NCBI RefSeq assembly: GCF_001273755.1
Contig: NZ_LGYA01000001.1
Location: 3,904,730-3,968,729 of the forward strand
Reading direction: 5' to 3'
DNA length: 64,000 nt
From: Peribacillus butanolivorans
Lineage (GTDB): Bacteria; Bacillota; Bacilli; Bacillales; DSM-1321
Shown: piece by piece, positions 1 through 8,066 of the stretch
Position numbering within the stretch: position 1 is the first letter of the stretch
How the letters are laid out: every line of letters starts with the position of its first letter
Position numbers and translations under genes: made by a program
The notes under the pieces: model-generated
Seen by the model: only the letters and a program-made list of their open reading frames with translations
What the model was told of the DNA's origin: nothing
The model's database searches: none

Positions 1-1417
1 TGATCTTTCTCGTAACGGTTGTAACATTCTTCGATTGATCAGTGACTGTATACTTTAATGTATACGTTCCTTTTTTCTTTGTATTTACCGTACCCGTTAC
101 CTTGATTTTACTAGTCAAACTGCCATCCAAATTATCTTTCGCAGTTACTCCTGATTTAGAATTAAAAGCTGAGTTATAGACAACGGTTTTACTTTTGGCG
201 CCGAAAATGACTGGCTTGGTGCTATCTATGGTGATCTTTCTTGTAACTGTCGTAACATTTTTTGATTGATCAGTGACTGTATACTTTAATGTATACGTTC
301 CTTTTTTCTTTGTATTTACCGTACCCGTTACCTTGATTTTACTAGTCAAACTGCCGTCTGCATTATCATTAGCACTCACGTTTGTTTTTGGATTAAATGA
401 AGAATTAAGTCTGATTGTTTTGTTCGCGGCACCTGAAATGACAGGTTTAACCGTATCCTTAATTGGCACAACAGGACTTGATTGTTTCTTCGCAATGTAA
501 GCTGATGAAACATAGCCCTTCACCTTTTGATCTTCAGTTTGTACGGGGTACCAGACAAATTTATTACCCTTAGATTCGTGATAGTCAAAATTCCCTGTGA
601 TGATCAAGCTTGTATTGGATGGCACAGATACGGCACCTTCCGTAGTGATTATTTCTTTCCTTATATTCACCCTGGATGTCGTCACCGCTTTGTCTCCTGC
701 CTTGAACCAATAAACAGAGTCATGCGTTTGATCTGTCAGTGTATATTCCAGATTATTAAAGATGATATTTTCAGTGCTTTCACGATCATATTGAAAATCG
801 GATGTTTTAAAAGGATATTTTGCTAGTTTTGTAACATTCAAATAACTTTGGTTTTCTATCTCAGCAAAAACTTCCTCTTGATAGGCATTTGTATTTATTT
901 TCCCAGTTTCCTGGTAAAGAGGACTGTTCACAGGTTTTGTCCCATTGTATGCCATGACAGGGAAATACCAATTTTCAATAACTTTACGCGCTGCACCTTT
1001 GATTTTCGGCAAATCTTTTCTTGAATACATACTGCTCAGTACCTCGACGCCTGCTTCTATATTGTAGACTATATCATTTTCCAACCTTTTCTGGTCATAC
1101 CCACTTTTATTGGTAAGCTGCATTAGACCGATACCGCCATCGTCGGATTTAATCGGTTGTCCTGCATCATTAAATTGCCTCCAATCCCCGTTTTCCTGCG
1201 TAGCAACCGCTTTTAACACCTCAGGGGGGATTTCAGCCTTTATTGCTGCATTCGTCAGTAAGCAGTTAATCTGCTTATGGGAAGGATTTTCATTCGGTTG
1301 GATTTCACCAAATGATGAGCATGCATTGGTTAATTCAGACGCTGCAAAAGCCTGTCCATTGAACAAACTGAATGTTAAACAGGTTACTATTCCAGCTTTT
1401 ACTAAAGGTAACTTCAT
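1..1417 (-). CDS. Secreted lytic transglycosylase with SH3 and Ig-like repeats (3' end outside window)
   Basis: The first 472 residues are in the window and the frame is open to base 1. Residues 1-25 form a signal peptide (hydrophobic core, AFA-A cleavage). Residues about 50-170 carry goose-lysozyme/SLT motifs: catalytic-type Glu75 in ATQENGDW, GIGLMQLT near 95-102 and a later AYNG. This family cleaves peptidoglycan between MurNAc and GlcNAc. An SH3-like region (VNIRKEI...VKGYVSS) follows, then tandem Ig-like domains (TLKYTVTDQSKNVTTVTRK) with a 77-residue period. Start ATG has GGAG about 10 bases upstream. It probably acts in the wall or outside the cell. Total length and C-terminal anchoring cannot be seen. 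Confidence 0.85.
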   Translation of the reverse strand, partial: MKLPLVKAGIVTCLTFSLFNGQAFAASELTNACSSFGEIQPNENPSHKQINCLLTNAAIKAEIPPEVLKAVATQENGDWRQFNDAGQPIKSDDGGIGLMQLTNKSGYDQKRLENDIVYNIEAGVEVLSSMYSRKDLPKIKGAARKVIENWYFPVMAYNGTKPVNSPLYQETGKINTNAYQEEVFAEIENQSYLNVTKLAKYPFKTSDFQYDRESTENIIFNNLEYTLTDQTHDSVYWFKAGDKAVTTSRVNIRKEIITTEGAVSVPSNTSLIITGNFDYHESKGNKFVWYPVQTEDQKVKGYVSSAYIAKKQSSPVVPIKDTVKPVISGAANKTIRLNSSFNPKTNVSANDNADGSLTSKIKVTGTVNTKKKGTYTLKYTVTDQSKNVTTVTRKITIDSTKPVIFGAKSKTVVYNSAFNSKSGVTAKDNLDGSLTSKIKVTGTVNTKKKGTYTLKYTVTDQSKNVTTVTRKI

Positions 1418-1563
1418 GAATCAAACTCCAGTCTATTTATATTTAAATTTATAATAATTCTAACATGATAATCTAGTAATTGTAACAATTACTGGAATAA
1501 AATTGGTTTTTTGAAATGAAATTCCTAACAAGGATAAACAATTTGTTTATTACCTAGAACAAA

Positions 1564-1595
1564 AGAAGCTGACTCACATTATCGAGTCAGCTTCT
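1564..1595 (-). terminator. Rho-independent terminator
   Basis: A perfect 12-bp stem (AGAAGCTGACTC and its complement) with an 8-base loop. On the minus strand it is followed by TTTTGTTCT, so it can end the DUF4064-type gene located 90 bases upstream on that strand. The plus side is also T-rich, so it may work in both directions. Confidence 0.75.
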
Positions 1596-1685
1596 TTCTT
1601 TTCCAATCACAAGAATATGTATTTATTATGGTTAAAATTTTTCCTATCTTATGGTTAGATTTTTCGGCGCTATGTGTCTATTCTA

Positions 1686-2096
1686 TTATACAATCACTTC
1701 TACCGGTTCTCTCGGTTTCCGCACCAGACACATGATACCCGGCACGATGAAGAAGATAAGGGGCCATACATGAAAGATGGTCAGAATGCCTGTAATGATG
1801 AATAAGATTCCGGCTGCCTTCACTTTGCCGCTTTTTACTAGAAAGATAGCAATCAGGCCTCCAGCCAATGCAATAAACAAGGATATAATCCCAGCCCATA
1901 ATAAGCCAATAAAAAACTTGATTGACATATCCATATCAGACGTTGAAAACTCTGACTCTGTCATTAATGAGTAGTCTACTATTTCTGTTACATCGATACT
2001 GTTGATATAAACCGCTGCTATAATCGTCACGATTAATGAAATCGCAGCGATACTCACGCCAATAATACTTAATACAAATTCCCATGTCCGTTTCAA
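1686..2096 (-). CDS. DUF4064-type small membrane protein
   Basis: 136 residues with about four hydrophobic segments (around 8-30, 58-80, 85-105, 108-128). The opening MKRTWEFVLSIIGVSIAAIS resembles DUF4064 membrane proteins of Bacillus, whose function is unknown. The start is TTG, eight bases after AGGGAGG. An ATG lies just upstream in another frame and is closed two codons later (ATG-AAT-TGA), so it is not the start. Probably monocistronic, with its own terminator at 1564-1595. The family call rests on recalled sequence style, not a search. Confidence 0.7.
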   Translation of the reverse strand: MKRTWEFVLSIIGVSIAAISLIVTIIAAVYINSIDVTEIVDYSLMTESEFSTSDMDMSIKFFIGLLWAGIISLFIALAGGLIAIFLVKSGKVKAAGILFIITGILTIFHVWPLIFFIVPGIMCLVRKPREPVEVIV

Positions 2097-2219
2097 TTCA
2101 TTCGCCTCCCTAGAAAAGTTACTTATATATAATACCCAATCTGGGAAGGAATAAAAGACTTTTCTTAAACATCCTCAGGCTTTTTTTGAGAGCATAAACA
2201 CGGCTCTGCTATTCTATTA

Positions 2220-2393
2220 TTATTTTTTCTTCACTTCATCAATAAGGCTAATAAGACAAATGCATAATAAAATTAATCCGATAAACGTACCATTGGAACT
2301 TGGCTCTTCACCAAAAAATACAGGTGATATGAAAAAATTTAATATAAATATGATTATTGCGAGACTAACTAATACTCTATTAATGAAAAACAC
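2220..2393 (-). CDS. Small two-TM membrane protein
   Basis: 57 codons: two hydrophobic helices (around 6-24 and 36-50) separated by a short polar loop (FGEEPSSNG) and a Lys-rich tail (DEVKKK). It is too short for most gene callers. A GGAAGGG purine run lies just before the proposed GTG start, but spacing is tight (about 3 bases), so the exact start is uncertain. The layout resembles the small protein at 2774-2929. Function unknown. Confidence 0.5.
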   Translation of the reverse strand: MFFINRVLVSLAIIIFILNFFISPVFFGEEPSSNGTFIGLILLCICLISLIDEVKKK

Positions 2394-2463
2394 CTACCCT
2401 TCCATAAGACTAGTTCCGAAGCTACAGGGTTGAATTGAAGAAGACACATAAGGGGAATAAAAA

Positions 2464-2486
2464 AACGACTCAGATATAGAGCCGTT
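2464..2486 (-). terminator. Rho-independent terminator
   Basis: An 8-bp stem (AACGGCTC with GAGTCGTT, one G-T pair) with a run of seven T on the minus strand. It overlaps the stop region of the DUF4083-like gene. Confidence 0.7.
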
Positions 2487-2660
2487 AATCATCCTTCTTT
2501 TTTAACTGTTCGTTTAATTTATCTACTTTATTTTCTAAATGATGCATTTTTGTCATGTGTTTTATAAAGAAACGGAAAACCTTCACAACCATTACGACTA
2601 AAAGTACAAGAAGAGCGAGGTAAAATAATTGCCATAATATATCACCAATATTAAACATAA
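2485..2660 (-). pseudogene. DUF4083-like small membrane protein, apparently frameshifted
   Basis: Downstream of about base 2640 the minus strand encodes WQLFYLALLVLLVVMVVKVF, followed by a charged coiled tail ending EQLKKKDD. That is one helix plus a basic coil, as in DUF4083 proteins. The only ATG with a good ribosome site (AGGTGG, ATG at 2660) reads MFNIGDI, a typical DUF4083 start, but in another frame. Between the halves lies a TATATAT tract; removing one TA would join them exactly. So it is either a true 2-base slip (pseudogene or phase variant) or a sequence error. An intact protein would be 57 residues. Confidence 0.55.
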
Positions 2661-2773
2661 TATCACCACCTGAAATAAAATGATTAACAATCTTTTAGTT
2701 ACAAAAACCTTGTAAAGAAACTAAAAGGACAAATAAAGCTACTAAGATACAAACATACCCTCGAACTTTTCGG

Positions 2774-2929
2774 TCATTCCGAAGTTTTTCTATTCCCACA
2801 AACAACACAAGCAAGAGCTCCTAATAAAAATAAGGTGTATGAAGAGTAGTCTACATTCCTAGTGATCAAACTATAAGATGATAGGGCTATTATACTAAAC
2901 ACCAACGAAATTTGAACCTTTATCAGCAA
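2774..2929 (-). CDS. Small two-TM membrane protein
   Basis: 51 residues with two hydrophobic helices (around 4-22 and 28-42) and a short basic tail (GNRKTSE). The start chosen is the second of two TTG codons, seven bases after GGAGG; a further upstream ATG is possible but has no site. Same size and layout as the protein at 2220-2393, so they may be distant paralogues. Function unknown. Confidence 0.5.
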   Translation of the reverse strand: MLIKVQISLVFSIIALSSYSLITRNVDYSSYTLFLLGALACVVCGNRKTSE

Positions 2930-2993
2930 CAAATCCCCTCCAAAGAAAAAGCATATCATTTATCACCATTCTTTTGGCTGAAAAATGGAAAAA

Positions 2994-3012
2994 AGGCTCT
3001 GTATCAGAGCCT
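2994..3012 (-). terminator. Rho-independent terminator for the siroheme genes
   Basis: An 8-bp perfect stem (AGGCTCTG/CAGAGCCT) with a 3-base loop and six T on the minus strand. It overlaps the stop codon of the SUMT-HemD fusion gene. Confidence 0.85.
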
Positions 3013-4464
3013 AAAAACATTCCTATTCACAATCAAAGCCACCAATTGCTCGACAGACGGTTCATGCGGCATCATATCCGGCGTAAACCCAAAGTCTTTA
3101 AGTTTCCTGCCGGTACTTTTCCCGATTACCCCGATGGTAGCTTGATTTAACATCCCGCTAACATCAACGCCTGCCTTGTCCCCATAATCCATCAGCATAT
3201 CCACTGAATGCTGATTAGAAAAAAGAACCGTATCAACAGCATTTTCTTCTAGCATTCTCGGAAGAATTTCAAGAAATCTTTCATCCACATATTTTTCGAT
3301 AGATTGAAAATAGTCCTCGTCCCCATAATTTGGATCCAAGTGTTCCTTTTTCCGATCTCCTATAATCAACAGAGTTCCGTCTTCCGTCATCTCTGATTTG
3401 AGAGCTGCAATTAACCCTCGTTGCTGTAAGACTTTCTTCGATTTCCTCGATACCACATAAAGCTTGGCCGAAATTTGGCGGAAGTCTATAGCATATTCTG
3501 TGAGTAAATCTAAAAACCCATGAACACTCTCTGGTGAGGTAAAGAGCATCCGATCATACAAAAGGAAAGATAGCAGCTGACTTTTTTTAGCTTTTACTTT
3601 TGTCGTAATCCATTTAGGAAACTCGATGACATCGCCCCCAAGTTCATAAAGGTTCTCCGCCAAGGAACTTTTTGTCGTTCCCGTTCGAGCTACTAAAAAC
3701 TGTTGCCCATATAGTGGTTTCTTTTCAAACCATTGCAGCCTTTTTCTTAGTAAAATGATATCCCCGACCAAGGTGATAGCCGGGTTCTGAAGCGACTTTT
3801 CACTTACCATTTCCACTATATTGGCCAAGGTCCCCTCCACCGTTTCTTGTCTTCCATAGGTGCCCCATTGAATGACGAGTACCGGCGTGTTCTTTGATTT
3901 TCCATGACTGATCAAGTTTTCACAAATATTCGGAAGGTTGGCTACTCCCATATAAAATGCAACGGTATCTACACTTTGTACAAGCCCAGTCCAATCTATT
4001 TCCTGTTTGGTACGTTCATGGCCTGTCACCATCGCAAAGGAACGTCCAAAATCCCGATGTGTCACGGGGACGCCTGCATACATGGAAGCGGCAATGCTCG
4101 ACGTAACTCCTGGAATGATTTCAAATGGAATGTCTTTTTCTTTCAACGATTCCGCTTCCTCCCCAACTCTTCCAAAAACGGCAGGATCGCCGCCTTTCAA
4201 ACGGACGACATTGTGTCCTGCCAGCGCTTTGGAAACGAGCAGCTCATTGATTATCTCTTGCCTAATACCCTTTGTATAAGGCGTCTTTCCACAATACATC
4301 AATTCACAATGAGGAGGGGCAGCTTCCAAAAGCTTCGGATTGAGCAACCGGTCATATAAAATTACATCCGCTTTTTCAATCGCTCTTTGCCCTTTGACGG
4401 TAATCAGACCTTCATCACCTGGACCTGCCCCCACAAAATAGACTTTCCCCTTGGCCTTGGTCAT
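3004..4464 (-). CDS. cobA: Uroporphyrinogen-III C-methyltransferase fused to a HemD-like domain
   Basis: 486 residues. The first 245 or so are a full SUMT: YFVGAGPGD loop, VRLKGGDPAVFGR and the GVTSSIAA region, which bind S-adenosylmethionine and uroporphyrinogen III. SUMT makes precorrin-2 for siroheme. From about residue 255 a second, HemD-like domain follows (FLVARTG, LLFTSPESV-type and TIGVIGKSTG segments), so this is a bifunctional-looking fusion. The ATG at 4464 is preferred over the adjacent GTG because it lies five bases after GAGGTG. It is 18 bases downstream of hemD in one transcript. No nitrite or sulfite reductase gene is visible nearby. Confidence 0.9.
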   Translation of the reverse strand: MTKAKGKVYFVGAGPGDEGLITVKGQRAIEKADVILYDRLLNPKLLEAAPPHCELMYCGKTPYTKGIRQEIINELLVSKALAGHNVVRLKGGDPAVFGRVGEEAESLKEKDIPFEIIPGVTSSIAASMYAGVPVTHRDFGRSFAMVTGHERTKQEIDWTGLVQSVDTVAFYMGVANLPNICENLISHGKSKNTPVLVIQWGTYGRQETVEGTLANIVEMVSEKSLQNPAITLVGDIILLRKRLQWFEKKPLYGQQFLVARTGTTKSSLAENLYELGGDVIEFPKWITTKVKAKKSQLLSFLLYDRMLFTSPESVHGFLDLLTEYAIDFRQISAKLYVVSRKSKKVLQQRGLIAALKSEMTEDGTLLIIGDRKKEHLDPNYGDEDYFQSIEKYVDERFLEILPRMLEENAVDTVLFSNQHSVDMLMDYGDKAGVDVSGMLNQATIGVIGKSTGRKLKDFGFTPDMMPHEPSVEQLVALIVNRNVFRL

Positions 4465-4482
4465 CACTTCACCTCTATCTTC

Positions 4483-5298
4483 TTACTTACTTGAAATGGC
4501 ATGATAATATTTCACCAGTTCGATTAATGCACTACCCATTCTTTGATCTTCTGGATAGATGACCCGCTTGATTCCTTCATCGATTACGACCTGCGCCGTT
4601 ACTTTTCCAACTGCAAGAGCAATCACATCGGATTTAAACCAGTCGATTATTTTATCTTCCACACCTTGTTCACGGGCAAATTTCATCAAATTACGAGGCT
4701 GCGGTGCGCTCGTGAACACGACAGAATCTATTTTCCCTCCAAGAATTTCTTCGATAAGCTGCTGCATCGTTTCTGTTTCCGGCAGAATATGTTCGTATGG
4801 AAGAATTTCTTTATGCTCTACCTTTTGTTCATCCAACCAGTTCATTAAAAGAGGTGCCGGGTCCCCATGCAGTTGCAATGCGACCTTTACATCCCCAAAC
4901 AAATGGCCCTCTAGATTGCGAACGAGCCCTGCCGTACTTCCATCATCGTCACGGATTAATGGCTGCAGTCCTAGTTTTTTCAGCATATTCGCCGTTTTAT
5001 AACCCCTAGCTGCGATTTTCATAGACTGCAAAGCTTCTATAAAACGAGCCTCCGCTTCCATCTTCACAGCGGTTTTATATAGAAGTTCCGTTCCCACTCC
5101 CGTCGTGAGAATGATCCAATCAAACTCTCCTGCAATTAAGCGGGTGACATCCTCCTCTAGATGAGAATCATCAAGGAAGACCGTCCCCTGTGCTGGACGA
5201 ACTAGCGGTACGCCCCCAAGATTATGAACAATTTTACTTATTTCTTCCGTTTTCCTCGCTCCCAATAGAGCAATGGTTCTGCCGTTAAGCTTACTCAT
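4483..5298 (-). CDS. hemD: Uroporphyrinogen-III synthase
   Basis: 271 residues, the usual HemD length. It closes hydroxymethylbilane to uroporphyrinogen III with ring-D inversion. Visible family features are the N-terminal RTIALLGARKTEEISK, DWIILTTGVG, SVVFTSAPQPRN and IALAVGKVTAQVV. Start ATG six bases after GGAGGG. It heads a two-gene operon with the SUMT-HemD fusion, so together they supply siroheme. A free HemD beside a HemD-bearing fusion implies two HemD-type folds in one operon; which one is active cannot be told from sequence alone. Confidence 0.85.
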   Translation of the reverse strand: MSKLNGRTIALLGARKTEEISKIVHNLGGVPLVRPAQGTVFLDDSHLEEDVTRLIAGEFDWIILTTGVGTELLYKTAVKMEAEARFIEALQSMKIAARGYKTANMLKKLGLQPLIRDDDGSTAGLVRNLEGHLFGDVKVALQLHGDPAPLLMNWLDEQKVEHKEILPYEHILPETETMQQLIEEILGGKIDSVVFTSAPQPRNLMKFAREQGVEDKIIDWFKSDVIALAVGKVTAQVVIDEGIKRVIYPEDQRMGSALIELVKYYHAISSK

Positions 5299-5473
5299 TC
5301 ATAACCCTCCATATGTATATTCAATTTTAAACCTCTTAGCTATCTCACCTATTATACAAATTTTCAGTCTATGAAACTATAGAAAACAAAAGACTCTTCA
5401 TTATCTTTCCATAATTAGATACACAATCCCACCAATCCAAGGTCTTAACATTCATTTTGAAAGAAGTAAAAAA

Positions 5474-5496
5474 GAGACCCTGATTTCGGGTCTCTG
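5474..5496 (-). terminator. Rho-independent terminator
   Basis: An 8-bp stem (AGAGACCC/GGGTCTCT) followed by TTTTTT on the minus strand, just downstream of the DsbA-family gene. Confidence 0.85.
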
Positions 5497-5510
5497 TCTT
5501 CATATCTGCT

Positions 5511-6221
5511 TTATTTTTCCGGTACGTTACAAGAACCGTCCGTACAAGCTTCACCTGTTGCTGGATCATTCACCATTTGAAGCGGATTTTCCTCAGCCCA
5601 TACCTTTTTCAGCGTATCCAGGAATGCCTCTGTTGGCTGAGCTCCTGAGATGCCATACTTGCGATTAATGACGAAGAATGGGACACCTGTAATTCCAAGC
5701 AGGCTTCCTTCTTGCTCGTTCCCTCTAACCTCCGCCGTGAATGCAGTACCTGCTAGCATGGTTTCTGCCTCAGACTTTTCAAGGCCGGCCTCTTCAGCCA
5801 AACTAGCCAATGTTGCATGATCACCAATATGTTTGCCTTCCGTAAAGTATGCTTTAAAAAGGCGTTCATTCATTTCATTATCTTTACCTTTTGATTCAGC
5901 AAAATGCATCAAGCGGTGAGCATCAAACGAATTCGTTAAGACCACTTTGTCAAAATGATAATCGAGTCCCAATTCTTTAGCCTGTTGGGTCAGATTTTGG
6001 CTGCTCGCTTCTACTTCCGCTTGCGACATGCCATATTTCTTCGCAAGCATTTCATTCGAGGTCATATTAATATCACGTTCAGCCTCCGGGTTCAACTCAA
6101 AACTGCGGAACGAAACCTCTACCTGATCTTTATTTTCAAATTGGCTCAAGGCCTCCTCGAACCGACGCTTTCCTATATAACAAAACGGACATTGATAATC
6201 CGACCAAATTTCTACCTTCAT
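5511..6221 (-). CDS. DsbA family oxidoreductase, FrnE type
   Basis: 236 residues. A thioredoxin-fold protein with the active-site motif CPFC at residues 11-14 (EIWSDYQCPFCYIGKRRFE). It has the helical insert of FrnE proteins and the conserved GITGVPFFVINRKYGISGAQ block including the cis-Pro loop. A second cysteine pair lies in the tail (CTDGSC). It has no signal peptide, so it should be a cytoplasmic thiol-disulfide enzyme. Start is the ATG after AGGGGG, not the longer in-frame extension. The Rrf2 gene lies 73 bases upstream on the same strand and may share its transcript. Confidence 0.9.
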   Translation of the reverse strand: MKVEIWSDYQCPFCYIGKRRFEEALSQFENKDQVEVSFRSFELNPEAERDINMTSNEMLAKKYGMSQAEVEASSQNLTQQAKELGLDYHFDKVVLTNSFDAHRLMHFAESKGKDNEMNERLFKAYFTEGKHIGDHATLASLAEEAGLEKSEAETMLAGTAFTAEVRGNEQEGSLLGITGVPFFVINRKYGISGAQPTEAFLDTLKKVWAEENPLQMVNDPATGEACTDGSCNVPEK

Positions 6222-6294
6222 GTAAAAACCCCCTTCATTTAATGCAATCACATTAAGCACATTATATAATCTTGGGTATCCTCTTGCAAGGATA

Positions 6295-6750
6295 TTACCC
6301 TAGACACTCTTTTTCAAAATTGGCAAAGTCGACTTTTTTCATAAACTCTTCTAACGTATACCCCTTTAATAGGCGCAATGTTTCCTGTTCTGCTTCTTTC
6401 ATGATTTCTTCCAAAGCCGTATCCAACTGCTTCCCAACTTCGCCGCATTCACTCGTTTCCATACAAACAAGACATTCTGGGCGTACGGCTTGATACACAT
6501 CCGCTAAAGTCAGCTGAGCGGCAGGCACCTTCAAACTATATCCACCATCTCGCCCTTCCTTTGTTTCGACAATCCCTGCAACAGCAAGCTGAGCCATCAC
6601 TCGGCGTAAAAACGTCGCATGTGAATTCACCTTTGAAGCTATCGCTGAACTTGTCAAAAGCTTTCCACTTTGAGCAAGCCAAACCAGTGAGTGAATGGCA
6701 ATAGCAAATCGCGGCGGGCCAATTTGATTATTTCGATTACCTGAAGACAT
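6295..6750 (-). CDS. Rrf2 family transcriptional regulator
   Basis: 151 residues. An N-terminal winged helix (FAIAIHSLVWLA...TSSAIASKVNSHATFLRRVM, wing GRDGGYSL) typical of Rrf2, followed by a helical tail. Three cysteines cluster as C-x2-C-x5-C (PECLVCMETSEC), a spacing unlike the C-x8-C-x5/7-C seen in Fe-S type Rrf2 proteins such as NsrR. Thiol-based sensing is therefore plausible but unproven. Divergent from the EamA transporter and upstream of the FrnE-type gene. A palindrome at 6785-6801 is a candidate operator. Confidence 0.85.
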   Translation of the reverse strand: MSSGNRNNQIGPPRFAIAIHSLVWLAQSGKLLTSSAIASKVNSHATFLRRVMAQLAVAGIVETKEGRDGGYSLKVPAAQLTLADVYQAVRPECLVCMETSECGEVGKQLDTALEEIMKEAEQETLRLLKGYTLEEFMKKVDFANFEKECLG

Positions 6751-6784
6751 GCTTATCCCCCCTTACAAATCCTATCTCCACTAT

Positions 6785-6801
6785 TTACATGATATATGTA
6801 A
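6785..6801. promoter_or_regulatory. Candidate Rrf2 operator palindrome
   Basis: TTACAT-GATAT-ATGTAA, a perfect 6-bp inverted repeat with a 5-base centre, 35 bases upstream of the Rrf2 start in the divergent gap with the EamA gene. Autoregulation is inferred from position. Confidence 0.45.
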
Positions 6802-6927
6802 GGCCATTATACTATGTTCCGTTCTTCCGAACAAATGACCCCAGCCTCTTTCCTATTTGATAAAGGGTGCATTATTGATATACTTTTATAGTCTGAATTT
6901 TAAATCTTTAATGATAGGAGAACGTTC

Positions 6928-7833
6928 ATGAATGGTAAATACCCATATTTACTCGTCATACTTGGCGCTATGCTTTGGGGAACAACCGGAACAGCTCAAT
7001 CTTTCGCCCCTGATGGCGCCCACCCAATTGTGATTGGTTCCGTCCGCCTGGCTATTGGTGGTACTGCCTTATTGCTCATTGCAATCTGGCAAAAAAAAAT
7101 AACGTTACACAATTGGCCAATAAAAGAAACCATTTTGGCGACGCTAGGTATGGCCTGTTATCAACCGCTATTTTTCACAGCTGTCAGCATGACCGGAATC
7201 GCCATCGGAACCATTATTACACTAAGCAGCGCCCCTATTATCGCTGGCTTCCTTGAATGGCTATTTGGTAAAAAACGTCCATCACCGAGCTGGTGGATGG
7301 CAACAGGTTTATCAATTGCCGGATGTTTGCTTCTTTTTTCCAATCAAGGTTCTGTTACCATTGATCCGGTAGGTGCCTTGTTTGCGCTTGGTGCTGGGGC
7401 TTCCTTTACAGTATACACACTGGTAAGTAAAAAGATTTTGGATAAACAGCCTCCAGAAGCAACCGCTGCGGTCATCTTTTGTTTCAGCGCCCTGCTTTTG
7501 GCACCTATGTTATTTATATTTGATATCAGCTGGATAGGGACCACAAACGGGTTGGCCGTCAGCCTCCATCTTGGTCTTCTCGCTACCGCAGTTGCCTACT
7601 TACTTTTTAATAAAGGGCTTTTATCTGTTCCATCATCAACAGCCGTTTCCCTGTCACTCGCTGAGCCGCTGACAGCCGCGCTTCTAGGCGTATTCCTCAT
7701 CGGAGAGAGCTTGACTCTAATGTCTTGGTTTGGTGTTGGACTACTCTTATGCGGAATAATTTCACTGACGATTTCGCCAAAATCGTCAAAGAGTCCTGCT
7801 ATTATGAACCAGAAGTTGTCTGTGAAAAAGTGA
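6928..7833 (+). CDS. EamA/DMT family transporter
   Basis: 301 residues with ten hydrophobic helices in two five-helix halves, the standard EamA length and layout. Motif-like parts are GAMLWGTTGTAQ in helix 1 and SLAEPLTAALLGVFLIGE in helix 9. The family exports metabolites and amino acids, but the substrate cannot be read from sequence. Start ATG seven bases after TAGGAG. Divergent from the Rrf2 gene and followed by a terminator and the short repeat array at 7933-8066. Confidence 0.85.
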   Translation: MNGKYPYLLVILGAMLWGTTGTAQSFAPDGAHPIVIGSVRLAIGGTALLLIAIWQKKITLHNWPIKETILATLGMACYQPLFFTAVSMTGIAIGTIITLSSAPIIAGFLEWLFGKKRPSPSWWMATGLSIAGCLLLFSNQGSVTIDPVGALFALGAGASFTVYTLVSKKILDKQPPEATAAVIFCFSALLLAPMLFIFDISWIGTTNGLAVSLHLGLLATAVAYLLFNKGLLSVPSSTAVSLSLAEPLTAALLGVFLIGESLTLMSWFGVGLLLCGIISLTISPKSSKSPAIMNQKLSVKK

Positions 7834-7870
7834 CGCTTTTACAGAGTTGGATTTTGCAGCATAATTAATA

Positions 7871-7905
7871 AATAAGCTAGGATTTTTCCTAGCTTATTTT
7901 TTTGT
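7871..7905 (+). terminator. Rho-independent terminator
   Basis: A 12-bp stem (AATAAGCTAGGA with TCCTAGCTTATT) and a T-run on the plus strand, 38 bases after the EamA stop. Confidence 0.85.
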
Positions 7906-7932
7906 ATGATCGCAGCATAAGCTGTAAATGGA

Positions 7933-8066
7933 TTAATTCGACCGTTGGGAAGGATAATTCGTCCTTCACGCAATTAATTCAACCTTCAAAAGGATAATTC
8001 GTCCGTTTGGCGGGATAATTCGTCCTTCACGCAATTAATTCAACCTTCATAAGAATTAATCATCCT
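7933..8066. repeat. Short intergenic tandem array related to the 38.8-kb array
   Basis: Six or seven degenerate 19-21 bp units containing ATTCGTCCTTCACG or AATTCAACCTTC. A 37-base segment is repeated exactly at 7952 and 8013 (61 bp apart, three units). Unit wording matches the larger array at 38808-39809. It fills the gap between the convergent EamA and ferritin-like genes. Confidence 0.8.

Noticed and set aside
5369..5569. 66-codon ORF overlapping the DsbA-family 3' end
   Set aside because: It contains the terminator hairpin and overlaps the real gene in another frame.
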